From Reyranella sp. (GTDB lineage Bacteria > Pseudomonadota > Alphaproteobacteria > Reyranellales > Reyranellaceae): a stretch of 64,000 nt of DNA. The notes beneath the pieces were generated by a model. The model saw only the letters and a list, made by a program, of their open reading frames with translations. It had not been told where the DNA came from and did no database searches. Location of the stretch: contig JAQSDW010000036.1 of NCBI GenBank assembly GCA_029946105.1, positions 1 through 64,000 on the forward strand, read 5' to 3'. A program made the translations under genes and the position numbers. Positions 53,542 through 62,201 of this stretch are shown here, in pieces (position 1 is the stretch's first letter; every line of letters begins with the position of its first letter).

Positions 53542-54219
53542 ATGCTCGTCCGCCTGCTGTGCCTCGCCGCCCTGTTGCTGCCGACCGGCGCGCTCGCGCA
53601 GGCCATGGGCGAGGAGGCGAAGGCCTGCGTGCCGAACGGTGCGCCACTGGGCGCTGAGCACGAGCGCGAAAACCAGACCAAGGAGTGGCCGCAGGAAGCC
53701 CAGCGCCTGAAGCGCGATGTGCCGAACGTGGTGCGGCAGGGCGACCGGCTCCGTCTTTCGATCGATGGTGGTAAGGTGGTCGAACTGCAGGACTGCCCCT
53801 ACGGTGACACTGCCTATCAATATCTCTACGAAAGATTCGACGATCCCGGCCGCTTCTATGTCGTCCGCACGCCGGCCTACGAAGACTTCTCCTACACGCT
53901 GGTGATGAAACGGACGGGCCGGCTGTTAACGGTTTACGGCGCGCCGGTCTGGGCCTCGGACAAGTCAAGGTTCCTCTCGGTTGCCTGTTCGCTGCTGCCG
54001 GAGCGCGGCACCCTCACGATCTTTGCGCCGTCGGGCGACGGGCTTGCCACAGAAGCGGAGGTTCCGCTGCCGTGTGCGATGGAGAGTTGCTCGGCGCGCT
54101 GGGACTTCCAGTCGTGGATCTCGGTGTCCTGTGCGCCGCGCGACGAGCCGGGCAAGAAGGGCACGGAGTTCGTCGTGATCCGCGGCAATGACGGCAAGTG
54201 GAACCGGTTCGGGCGCTAG
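53542..54219 (+). CDS. Predicted exported protein, unknown function
   Basis: This 225-aa protein has a signal peptide (residues 1-19, ending GALAQ). The mature part contains several Cys (KACVPN, ELQDCPYGD, SVACSLL, PCAMESCSARW, VSCAP), which suggests disulfides in the periplasm. I do not recognise a family. It follows the Rrf2 gene by 10 bases, so it is probably co-transcribed. Its stop overlaps the convergent acyl-CoA dehydrogenase stop in the shared tetramer CTAG. Confidence 0.6.
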   Translation: MLVRLLCLAALLLPTGALAQAMGEEAKACVPNGAPLGAEHERENQTKEWPQEAQRLKRDVPNVVRQGDRLRLSIDGGKVVELQDCPYGDTAYQYLYERFDDPGRFYVVRTPAYEDFSYTLVMKRTGRLLTVYGAPVWASDKSRFLSVACSLLPERGTLTIFAPSGDGLATEAEVPLPCAMESCSARWDFQSWISVSCAPRDEPGKKGTEFVVIRGNDGKWNRFGR

Positions 54220-55409
54220 TCCTTGGGCCAGCCGTCGCGAGTCTGCGGCAGCTTCTTCTTGAGCAGCGCACCGGCCACGACGTTGCGCAGCACTTCCGCC
54301 GTGCCGCCGCCGATGGTGAACATGCGCACGTCGCGCGCCATGCGCTCGAGCGGCAGTTCGCGTGAATAGCCGCGCGCGCCGAAGAACTGCAGCGCTTCAT
54401 TCACCACCTGGATCGCGCTCTCCGATGTGAAGACCTTGGCTTGCGCGGCCATCAGCATGTCGGGGAAGCCGTCTTCGCCCGAGCGGGCGGCGTTGTAGAC
54501 CAGCGCGCGGGCCGCCGAGAGCTTGATCGACATGTCGGCCAGCTTCCATTGCAGGCCCTGGAATTCGTTGATCGGCCGGCCGAACTGCTCACGCTTTCCC
54601 GACCAGTCGAGCGCGAGCTGATAGGCGCCCTCGGCGATGCCGAGCGCCACCGTGGCAGCCCCCACGCGCTGGCTGTTGTAGGCGGTCATCAGGTCCGCGA
54701 AGCCCTTCTTCAGGCCGCGCGGCGGGATCACCAGTGCCGAGGGCGGCACGTCCATGTCCTCGAAATCGATCACCGCCTCGGGAATGCCGCGCAACCCCAT
54801 GGTCGGTTCGCGCTTGGTGATTTTCAGGCCCTTGGTCTCGTCGCGGATAGCCAGGAAACCGCCGATGCCCTCGAAATTGCCCTTCTCGTCGTAGACCTTG
54901 GCGAAGATCAGATGCAGGCGCGAGACGCCGCCGCCGGTGATCCAGTGCTTGCGGCCGTTGATGACGTAGCGGTTGCCCTTCTTGTCGGCGCGCGTGGTCA
55001 TGCCGTTGGCGTCGGAGCCCGCGTCGGGCTCGGTGATGCAGATCGCGGGCTTGTCGCCCGCCAACACCATGTCGGCGCACATTTTCTTCTGCTCTTCCGA
55101 TCCGTAGGCCATCACCGCGCTGATCGCGCCCATGTTGGTCTCGACAGCGATGCGGCCGGTGACGGCGCAGGCTGCCGACAGCGCCTCGATGGCGAGCACT
55201 GCCTCGAGCCAGCCCTTGCCCTGGCCGCCGTACTGCGTGGGGATCGTCATGCCAATTAACTTGGCGTCCTTCAGCAATTCGACGTTGTCCCATGGATACT
55301 GCTCGGTGCGGTCGACCTCTGCGGCACGCTTGGCGACGGGCCCAGCGGCCAGTTCGCGCGCACGAGCTTGCAGCTTCACCTGATCGGACGACAATCCAGA
55401 CGCGTTCAT
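54216..55409 (-). CDS. Acyl-CoA dehydrogenase
   Basis: This 397-aa protein has the acyl-CoA dehydrogenase layout: MTIPTQYGGQGKGWLEAVLAIE, CITEPDAGSDANGMTT, and LQFFGARGYSRELPLERMARDV near the C-terminus. The C-terminal segment reads FTIGGGTAEVLRNVV, so the Glu seen in GEGT-type enzymes is Gly. In other subfamilies the catalytic base lies elsewhere, so this does not show inactivity. It shares ATGA with the cyclase stop and ends in the CTAG shared with the convergent gene. The substrate is unknown. Confidence 0.9.
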   Translation of the reverse strand: MNASGLSSDQVKLQARARELAAGPVAKRAAEVDRTEQYPWDNVELLKDAKLIGMTIPTQYGGQGKGWLEAVLAIEALSAACAVTGRIAVETNMGAISAVMAYGSEEQKKMCADMVLAGDKPAICITEPDAGSDANGMTTRADKKGNRYVINGRKHWITGGGVSRLHLIFAKVYDEKGNFEGIGGFLAIRDETKGLKITKREPTMGLRGIPEAVIDFEDMDVPPSALVIPPRGLKKGFADLMTAYNSQRVGAATVALGIAEGAYQLALDWSGKREQFGRPINEFQGLQWKLADMSIKLSAARALVYNAARSGEDGFPDMLMAAQAKVFTSESAIQVVNEALQFFGARGYSRELPLERMARDVRMFTIGGGTAEVLRNVVAGALLKKKLPQTRDGWPKD

Positions 55410-56923
55410 GAAGATTTTCCCTGGCTGTTGGGATCGATGCTGAAGATGGCGACCGCATCGCTGCGGCCGCGTACGGCGACACTGCCCAGTGCTGCGAACG
55501 CGAACTCGCCATTGCAGGCCGTGCTGGTGCTTTCCGAAACGAGAATGCGCGTGCCGTGGTGCTTGTTCAACTCTTCCAGCCGCGATGCGAGGTTCACCGT
55601 GTCGCCCAGCAGGGTGAAGCTCATGCGCTGGCCGGCGCCGACCGAGCCGCCGATCACATGGCCGGTGCTGATGCCGATACGGGTGGCGAGCGCCACGCCG
55701 CTGGTACCGAAGGTGCGGCCGCCGACGGCGCGCTGGATGTCGATGGCCGCACGCACCGCGGCAGCTGCATGATCGGGGCAGGCGAGCGGCATGTTGAAGC
55801 TCGCGAACAGGCCATCGCCGATGAAGGTGTTGACCACGCCGCCGTGCGCCCGGATCGGCTCCAGCACCGTCTCAAGGTACTCGTTGAGTGCCTCGACCAG
55901 GCGGTCGGGCGACAGATACTCGGCGATGGTGGTGAAGCCCGCGATGTCGGTGAACAGGATCGTGGCCTCGCGCATCTCGCCCGCCAGAACGCCCTGGCCT
56001 TCGCGGTGCAGGATGGTCGAGGCGACGCTCTCGTCGACGTAGCGGCCGAAGGTCTCGCGGATGCGCTCGCGCTCACGCAGGCCCTCGACCATGTTGTTGA
56101 ACTGCCCGGTGAGTTCTCCGACCTCGTCGTTCGACGTAACCGGCACGCGCTCGCTCAAGTCACCCTGGGCGACCTTGCCCATGGCGCGTGACAGAATTCG
56201 GATCGGCCTCAGGAGAGAGCGGGTGATGAAATAAGAGGTAATCGCCATGCCCATGATGGCCACCCCGACGACGTTGGTGATCTCCAGGCGGAGGCGATCG
56301 CCCTCGTAGGAGAACAGGTCGACGATGATTGCCGCCAGCGGCGCGATCGAGATCACCGTCAGCGCGACGATCAGCTTGGTCCGGTAGCTGCCGAAGAACA
56401 GTTCGAGGTTGCGGCCTCGGTGCTGGAAGATGAAGGCGCAGAGCTTGGCCAGGTAGTCGCTGATGACGAAGTAGGTGTAGGTGAAATAGAAGACCGGCAG
56501 GACAATGCACAGCGTGATGACCTGGGCGACGGCCGGTCGCGGAATGCCGGTTAGCGACGGGTCGGACCAGAAATAGGTCGCTGTGAGGCGGAACGCGGTC
56601 AGGATCAGCACCAGGATCGCCACGTTCTGCGCCGTCAGCAGCGGCAGCTGGGTGATACGGCGCTGCGTGTCCTCGAAGCTCGTTGTGCCTTCGAGATAGC
56701 GCTGAATCGGCTGGAACAACCAGCGCGACAGGAAATAGTTGACGGCCAGCAGGAGCACGAGCCCCGCGCCTAGGGAGCGCGGCGCGAAGCTCCAGGCGCC
56801 CGTCAATCCGATGAAGACCAGGGTGAAGGCCATGTCGACCGCAACGCTCGACGTCGCCATCCAGAGATAACGCCGGCGAATCGCGGAGATCTCGTCCGGC
56901 GTGGCGGTCGTCGACACGCTCAT
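55406..56923 (-). CDS. Membrane-bound class III nucleotidyl cyclase with HAMP domain (second copy)
   Basis: This 505-aa protein has about six membrane segments (up to residue 240), a HAMP domain (about 237-290) and a cyclase domain. Metal Asp326 (FTDIAGFT) and Asp370 (FIGDGLF) are present, as are Asp441, Asn444 and Arg448 (GDTVNLASRLE). The Lys that usually recognises adenine is Thr366 (VNTFIGD). It probably makes a cyclic nucleotide at the inner membrane in response to an unknown signal. It follows its paralogue by 13 bases and is coupled to the acyl-CoA dehydrogenase start. Confidence 0.88.
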   Translation of the reverse strand: MSVSTTATPDEISAIRRRYLWMATSSVAVDMAFTLVFIGLTGAWSFAPRSLGAGLVLLLAVNYFLSRWLFQPIQRYLEGTTSFEDTQRRITQLPLLTAQNVAILVLILTAFRLTATYFWSDPSLTGIPRPAVAQVITLCIVLPVFYFTYTYFVISDYLAKLCAFIFQHRGRNLELFFGSYRTKLIVALTVISIAPLAAIIVDLFSYEGDRLRLEITNVVGVAIMGMAITSYFITRSLLRPIRILSRAMGKVAQGDLSERVPVTSNDEVGELTGQFNNMVEGLRERERIRETFGRYVDESVASTILHREGQGVLAGEMREATILFTDIAGFTTIAEYLSPDRLVEALNEYLETVLEPIRAHGGVVNTFIGDGLFASFNMPLACPDHAAAAVRAAIDIQRAVGGRTFGTSGVALATRIGISTGHVIGGSVGAGQRMSFTLLGDTVNLASRLEELNKHHGTRILVSESTSTACNGEFAFAALGSVAVRGRSDAVAIFSIDPNSQGKSS

Positions 56924-56936
56924 GATGTTGTCTTGC

Positions 56937-58439
56937 TCATGAAGTTGTCCCAACGCGATAGACCACGACATTGCCGCGGTGGCCGCGCACGTCGGTCTCG
57001 CCCAGGCGTTCACAGAAGTGCTCGGCGCCGGCTGCACGAACCGTGCTCTCGGTTGCCAGAATGACGGTATTGAACTGCTTGTTGAGTTGCTCGACCCTGG
57101 CCGCGACATTCACTGCGTCGCCCAGCAGCGTATAGTTCAAACGGTCGGCGGCACCGATCGTGACACCGATCACCGGGCCGGTGTTGAGGCCGATCCGGGT
57201 CCGCACCTCGACACCGGGCACGAGGCTGACGGCCGCGAGCGAGTGCTGGATCTCCACTGCTGCCCGAAGGGCGGCGCCGGCATGATCTTCGAGCGGCAGC
57301 GGCAGGTTGAAGCTGGCGAACAGGCCGTCGCCGATGAAGCTGTTGACGACGCCGCCGTGGCGCTGGATCACCGGCACCACTGTGCCGAGATAGACATTCA
57401 GTGCGCCGGCGACCTCGGTCGGCGTCATGCGCTCCGAAAGGCCGGTGAAGCCCTCGATGTCGGTGAACATCAGGGTCGCGTCGGCGGTGGTGTCGACGGC
57501 CCGGCCGGTATGTTCGTTGCCGTCGAGGATCGCCGTGGCGACGCTTTCACTCACGTACTTGCCGAAGGTGTCGCGCAGGTATTGCCGCTCCGCCAGACCC
57601 TCGACCATCCGGTTGAAGCCGCTTGCCGCATGACCGACCTCGTCATCCGAGGTCACCGGCAGGCGCACGCTGAAATCACCGTCGGCGACCTGCCGCATGC
57701 CGACGTCGAGACGCGCGATCGGTCGCGTCAACGCCCGCGATATCCAATAGTACATCAACACCGCACCGGTGGCGGACGTAATGATGTCGACGGTGGCTTC
57801 GCGCACAAGTCGTTCGCCTTCGTAGCTCAGGATGTCGGCGGCGATCAGGACCATGGTGGAGAAGGAGACGAACAGCAGCGCCAGCGCCACCTTGCGGCGA
57901 AAGCGGCCGTGGAAGACGGCGATGTTCACGCCGTGCGTCGTGAAGAGGAATTCGCAGAGCCGGTCGAGAAAAGCCGAGACGATGAAGAAGGTGAGGACGA
58001 CGTTGAAGCCGGTACCGACCGTCAGGTTCGCCACGATATCGGGCCAACCCGCTTTCTGCAGCGTGGCGCCGAACGTGATGTCGAGGCGATGCGACAGCAG
58101 TCGCAGACCGATCATCGGCATGTAGAAGAAGCCGACGACGAGGGCGGAATGGCGCGGCAGATTGCACAAAGGGTGTTCGATGTCGGCGTAGGCGAGGCGG
58201 CCCTGCACGAAGCCCACGACCGGTCGGATCAAATACCAGGCACCGGCACCCACGCCGGCCACCAGGAAGACCGCCGATGAGAGGATCGACGGCAGCAGGA
58301 CCGGCGCCGCATCGTTGAGGATCGCGTAGACGACGAGCGAGACGACGTCGATCAGGAACGGCACCGACATCGCCAGGAAATAGCGATGCACGAGGCGGGC
58401 GGGCGCCGCGAGCGACGCCACGTCGGTCGACGCTGTCAT
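56937..58439 (-). CDS. Membrane-bound class III nucleotidyl cyclase with HAMP domain (first copy)
   Basis: This 500-aa protein has a similar layout to the next gene: an N-terminal membrane domain (several segments up to residue 240), HAMP (about 237-290) and cyclase. Asp327 (MFTDIEGF) and Asp371 (FIGDGLF) bind metal. The DAVNVAARVEQL segment supplies the Asp, Asn and Arg. Ser367 (VNSFIGD) occupies the adenine-Lys position, as Thr does in the paralogue. The two probably arose by tandem duplication and may heterodimerise. A 60-base spacer separates it from the transglutaminase-like gene. Confidence 0.88.
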   Translation of the reverse strand: MTASTDVASLAAPARLVHRYFLAMSVPFLIDVVSLVVYAILNDAAPVLLPSILSSAVFLVAGVGAGAWYLIRPVVGFVQGRLAYADIEHPLCNLPRHSALVVGFFYMPMIGLRLLSHRLDITFGATLQKAGWPDIVANLTVGTGFNVVLTFFIVSAFLDRLCEFLFTTHGVNIAVFHGRFRRKVALALLFVSFSTMVLIAADILSYEGERLVREATVDIITSATGAVLMYYWISRALTRPIARLDVGMRQVADGDFSVRLPVTSDDEVGHAASGFNRMVEGLAERQYLRDTFGKYVSESVATAILDGNEHTGRAVDTTADATLMFTDIEGFTGLSERMTPTEVAGALNVYLGTVVPVIQRHGGVVNSFIGDGLFASFNLPLPLEDHAGAALRAAVEIQHSLAAVSLVPGVEVRTRIGLNTGPVIGVTIGAADRLNYTLLGDAVNVAARVEQLNKQFNTVILATESTVRAAGAEHFCERLGETDVRGHRGNVVVYRVGTTS

Positions 58440-58499
58440 ACGCCGGGTATAGTGCGGATCGGGACGGAGCGGAATGCCCCGCCCGCCGCGACCGCGGGA

Positions 58500-59591
58500 T
58501 CAGGCCGTGAGTTCGCGCGCCGTGATGCGGTACTTGAACTTGTCCGGATCGAGCGAGTCGAGGAAGCCCGCCTTGTTCTCGGCCTGCGGATACATCAGGA
58601 ACGGGATCGCTGGTTCCTTCGAGCCCGGCAACTTCACGTCGTGTGCGACGTTGAAGGCGACCCAGTTGCCTTCCCACGCACCGAACAATGCCTTGCGCGC
58701 CGCGACGACCTTGGGATCGCTCATCGCGAGGTTGGTCGGCGGCTCCTCGAGCACGACCTTGCGAACGTCGGCGGGATCGACCGGCGTCCAGCCGCTTCCG
58801 GTCAGCCAGACTTCGGCGCGGCAATGCTGCGCCTTACTAACGACTTCCGATCCGGCGCCGAGCGCCTTGAAGCCGAACTCCGACGGTGCCACCCGGATGC
58901 CGTAGACGTCACGCGCCGGCAGGCCGACGGACCGGGCAAGACCGACATAGAGCGCGTTGAGGTCGGCACATTTGCCGTTGAGGTTGCCGGTCTTGATCAT
59001 CGTGGTGATGTCGCCGACGCCGCAGCCCAGTGTCTTGGCGTTGCGGAAGGTGTTCTCGACAACCCATTCGTAGAGTGCGCGCGCCTTGGCGACGTCGTCC
59101 TTCTTGCCGCGCACGATCTCCTCGGCGGTTTCCTTGACCAGCCCGTCGGTCGGCAGCAGGTCGGTCGAGGCGAGGTTCAGCGCACGCTCGGCGTCGCTGA
59201 GGGGTGCGGCCGTTCCCTGGCCAGGACGAACGGAGCGGTTCTGGGTCTGCACCTGGGCCGCGACCTCGATCACCGGAGAGAGCTGGTCGCTCGCCCATTC
59301 GACGCGCAGCATCTCTGCGCCGTACTTGGGATCGCGCACGCGCTCGGCGACCCGGGCGTTTCCCTTCCAGGTGACGTTGCCCGGACGCTGCCAGTCGGCG
59401 GCCTCGAAGGTGGGGAGAGGAATCCAGGCCTTGTTGGCACCCGCCGTCGGCTCGACCTGCGCGGTCAGCACGAAGCTGCGCCAGCCCTTGGGCACGGGTG
59501 CGAAGGTGGCCTGGGCCGATGCCAGGCGCGGCACGAGACCGACGGCGCCGGCGGCGATGCCGGCCTTGAACACGTCGCGACGATTGATCAT
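58500..59591 (-). CDS. Exported transglutaminase-like cysteine protein
   Basis: This 363-aa protein has a Tat-like signal (MINRRDVFKAGIAAGAVGL, to about residue 26). The transglutaminase-like core carries the catalytic triad: Cys in NGKCADLNALYVGL, His in KAQHCRAEVWL and Asp in GWTPVDPADV. Such proteins are cysteine proteases or amidases more often than true cross-linkers. The start at 59591 begins the Tat signal; the upstream extension is not coding. Its partner or substrate is unknown, and it is not obviously linked to the cyclase genes downstream. Confidence 0.87.
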   Translation of the reverse strand: MINRRDVFKAGIAAGAVGLVPRLASAQATFAPVPKGWRSFVLTAQVEPTAGANKAWIPLPTFEAADWQRPGNVTWKGNARVAERVRDPKYGAEMLRVEWASDQLSPVIEVAAQVQTQNRSVRPGQGTAAPLSDAERALNLASTDLLPTDGLVKETAEEIVRGKKDDVAKARALYEWVVENTFRNAKTLGCGVGDITTMIKTGNLNGKCADLNALYVGLARSVGLPARDVYGIRVAPSEFGFKALGAGSEVVSKAQHCRAEVWLTGSGWTPVDPADVRKVVLEEPPTNLAMSDPKVVAARKALFGAWEGNWVAFNVAHDVKLPGSKEPAIPFLMYPQAENKAGFLDSLDPDKFKYRITARELTA

Positions 59592-59788
59592 TTGTCTTCT
59601 CCACATGGCGATGCGAGCCGGGGAGAGTGCGCGTTCCCGCTGTCGGGAAGGCTGCAACCATCCCGGCCCAAACCCGCGCCGCACGTGGCAGCGGTCTGTA
59701 CCGGAAGCAGCGAGGATCGCAGGTCCGCGGGGCAAGCGTCAACCACGCGCTATAGAGGCCGGCGACCGGTCGTGCTAGGTCGGCCGGC

Positions 59789-60670
59789 ATGACGGAGAAG
59801 CTGGCCGACCTCAATCAAATGACACTTCCGGGTTTTGCCGCAGCCATCGGCGACACCTTTGAATTGGCGCCCTGGGTTGCCGAGGCGGCGTGGGCGAAAC
59901 GTCCGTTCGCCAGTGTCACGTCGCTGCACGAGGCGATGATGGGCGCGGTACGGGCAGCGCCACGCGAGCGGCAGCTCGAATTCCTCCGCGGCCATCCCGA
60001 TCTCGCCGGCAAGGCGGCCCGCGCCGGCACGATCACCGACGACTCGAAGAGCGAGCAGTCCAGTGTTGGCCTCGATTCGCTCGATGAGGCCGACTTTGCG
60101 CGCTTCCACAGGCTGAACGACGCCTACACGGCGAAGGTCGGCTTTCCCTTCATCGTTTGCGTGCTGCGCCACACGCGCGATTCGATCCTGGCGCAGTTCG
60201 AGCGCCGGCTCGGCCACGACACCGCCACCGAGTTTGCCGCTGCCTTGCAGGAGATCTTCTACATCACCCGACTGCGCATTGCGGCCAAGGTGGCGGGCGA
60301 GGGCCTGCCCCGAGTGAATGGCCGCCTCAGCACCCATGTCCTCGACACCAACGTCGGTCGGCCGGCGGTCGGCGTCGCGATCGAGCTCTACGAGTTTTCG
60401 GGCAAGGTCGCCCATCTCATCGCCACGGCCGTCACCAATTCCGATGGTCGCACCGACCAGCCGCTGATCGGCGACCGCCCACTGCCGATCGGGCGCTACG
60501 AGCTGCGCTTCGCCATGGGTGACCATTTTCGCAGCAGGGGTATCGAGCAGGGCGATCCGCCGTTCCTCGATATCGTGCCTTTGCGCTTTTCGATCGCCGA
60601 GCCGGAAGGGCATTATCACGTGCCGCTGCTCTGCACGCCCTGGAGCTATTCGACCTATCGCGGATCCTGA
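59789..60670 (+). CDS. UraD-UraH fusion: OHCU decarboxylase and 5-hydroxyisourate hydrolase
   Basis: This 293-aa protein joins two steps of urate breakdown. The N-terminal OHCU decarboxylase part (residues 1 to about 170) shows FLRGHPDLAGKAA with the catalytic His, and LNDAYTAKVGFPFIVCVL. The C-terminal HIU hydrolase part (about 180-293) shows RLSTHVLDTNVGRPAVGV and ends YHVPLLCTPWSYSTYRGS. Together they take 5-hydroxyisourate to (S)-allantoin. A stand-alone uraH lies at 46721. Uricase is not seen in the window. The aldehyde dehydrogenase gene follows by 15 bases. Confidence 0.93.
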   Translation: MTEKLADLNQMTLPGFAAAIGDTFELAPWVAEAAWAKRPFASVTSLHEAMMGAVRAAPRERQLEFLRGHPDLAGKAARAGTITDDSKSEQSSVGLDSLDEADFARFHRLNDAYTAKVGFPFIVCVLRHTRDSILAQFERRLGHDTATEFAAALQEIFYITRLRIAAKVAGEGLPRVNGRLSTHVLDTNVGRPAVGVAIELYEFSGKVAHLIATAVTNSDGRTDQPLIGDRPLPIGRYELRFAMGDHFRSRGIEQGDPPFLDIVPLRFSIAEPEGHYHVPLLCTPWSYSTYRGS

Positions 60671-60685
60671 GAACCGGAGGAAATG

Positions 60686-62125
60686 ATGACTGCCTACAGC
60701 GATGTCTCCCTGATGATCGACGGTGCCTGGACCAAGGGGGCCAAGGGCCGCACGATTCCCATCGTCAATCCGGCGACCGAGGAAGTGATCGGCCATGTTG
60801 CCCATGCCGAGACCGCCGACCTCGACCGCGCGCTGGCTGCCGCCGACAAGGGCTTCAAGATCTGGAAGAAGGTCTCGGCCTACGAGCGCTACAAGATCAT
60901 GCGCAAGGCCGCCGACCTGATGCGTCAGCGCCTCGACGAGATCGCCACGATCATGACCATGGAGCAGGGCAAGCCGCTCTACGAGGCCAAGGTCGAGACC
61001 AATCTCGCTGCCGACATCATCGACTGGATGGCCGAGGAAGGCCGCCGCACCTACGGCCGGGTCGTGCCGGCGCGCGCCGAGAACGTCTACCAGCTCGTGC
61101 TCAAGGAGCCGGTCGGCCCGGTCGCGGCCTTCACGCCGTGGAACTTCCCGATCAACCAGGTCGTACGCAAGGCCTCGGCGGCGCTCGCCACCGGCTGCTC
61201 GATCATCATCAAGGGTCCGGAAGACACACCGGCCTCGTGCGCCCAGCTCATCAAGGCGTTCGTCGATGCCGGCGTGCCGGCGGGCGTGATCCAGCTCGTC
61301 TACGGTGTGCCGTCGGAGATCAGCGCCTATCTGATCCCGCATCCGATCATCAAGAAGGTGACGTTCACCGGCTCGACGCCGGTCGGCAAGCAGCTCGCGG
61401 CCCTGGCCGGTGCGCACATGAAGCGCGTCACCATGGAACTGGGCGGCCATGCGCCGGCCATCGTATTCGAGGACGCCGATCTCGAGCAGGCGGTGAACGT
61501 GCTGGGCGCCAACAAGTTCAGGAACGCGGGTCAGGTCTGCGTGGCACCAACGCGCTTCCTGGTGCACGAGAAGGTCTATCCCGAATTCGTCGAGCGCTTC
61601 ACCGCCTTCGCCAAGAACATGAAGGTGGGCAATGGCCTCGAGGCCGACACCAAGATGGGCCCGCTGGTGGCCGAGCGCCGCCTGCATGCCATGGACACCT
61701 TCATGAACGACGCGCTGGCCAAGGGTGCCAAGGTCCAGACCGGCGGCAAGCGCATGGGCAACAAGGGCTACTTCTACGAGCCCACCGTGCTCACCAACGT
61801 CTCGCCCGATTCGAAGATCATGAACGAGGAGCCGTTCGGCCCGCTGGCGCCGATCATCCCGTTCAAGGATTTCGACGGCGTGATGAAGGAAGCCAACCGC
61901 CTCGCCTGGGGCCTGGCCGCTTACGCCTATACCAAGAACACCAAGACCGCGGCCGCGGTCGGCGCCGCCTTCGAAAGCGGCATGGTGTCGATCAACCACC
62001 ATGGGCTTGCACTGCCGGAAGTGCCGTTCGGCGGCATGAAGGACTCGGGCTACGGTTCCGAGGGCGGCCTCGAGGCGCTCGAGGCCTATCTCAACACCAA
62101 GTTCGTCAGCCAGCTCAACATGTGA
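60686..62125 (+). CDS. NAD(P)-dependent aldehyde dehydrogenase, succinate-semialdehyde type
   Basis: This 479-aa protein has the aldehyde dehydrogenase signatures: PWNFPINQV, the catalytic Glu in MELGGHAP, the nucleophile Cys in NAGQVCVAP, and [10 protein letters not shown]. It resembles GabD-type enzymes, which oxidise succinate semialdehyde to succinate; the precise substrate is uncertain. The ATG at 60686 has GGAGG five bases upstream; the ATG three bases earlier has too short a gap. It directly follows the uraD-uraH fusion, with a terminator-like hairpin after it. Confidence 0.92.
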   Translation: MTAYSDVSLMIDGAWTKGAKGRTIPIVNPATEEVIGHVAHAETADLDRALAAADKGFKIWKKVSAYERYKIMRKAADLMRQRLDEIATIMTMEQGKPLYEAKVETNLAADIIDWMAEEGRRTYGRVVPARAENVYQLVLKEPVGPVAAFTPWNFPINQVVRKASAALATGCSIIIKGPEDTPASCAQLIKAFVDAGVPAGVIQLVYGVPSEISAYLIPHPIIKKVTFTGSTPVGKQLAALAGAHMKRVTMELGGHAPAIVFEDADLEQAVNVLGANKFRNAGQVCVAPTRFLVHEKVYPEFVERFTAFAKNMKVGNGLEADTKMGPLVAERRLHAMDTFMNDALAKGAKVQTGGKRMGNKGYFYEPTVLTNVSPDSKIMNEEPFGPLAPIIPFKDFDGVMKEANRLAWGLAAYAYTKNTKTAAAVGAAFESGMVSINHHGLALPEVPFGGMKDSGYGSEGGLEALEAYLNTKFVSQLNM

Positions 62126-62133
62126 GGATCGGC

Positions 62134-62163
62134 GACCCTCCTCTGCTCGTGCGGAGGAGGGTC
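62134..62163 (+). terminator. Terminator-like hairpin downstream of the aldehyde dehydrogenase
   Basis: GACCCTCCTC and GAGGAGGGTC form a 10-bp stem, extended by three inner pairs around a TCGT loop. It lies 8 bases after the stop. No clear T-run follows, so termination is likely but not certain. Confidence 0.6.
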
Positions 62164-62201
62164 CGCCTGATTTCGCGCAACTGTTTGTTGAAGGTTAGCT
62201 C

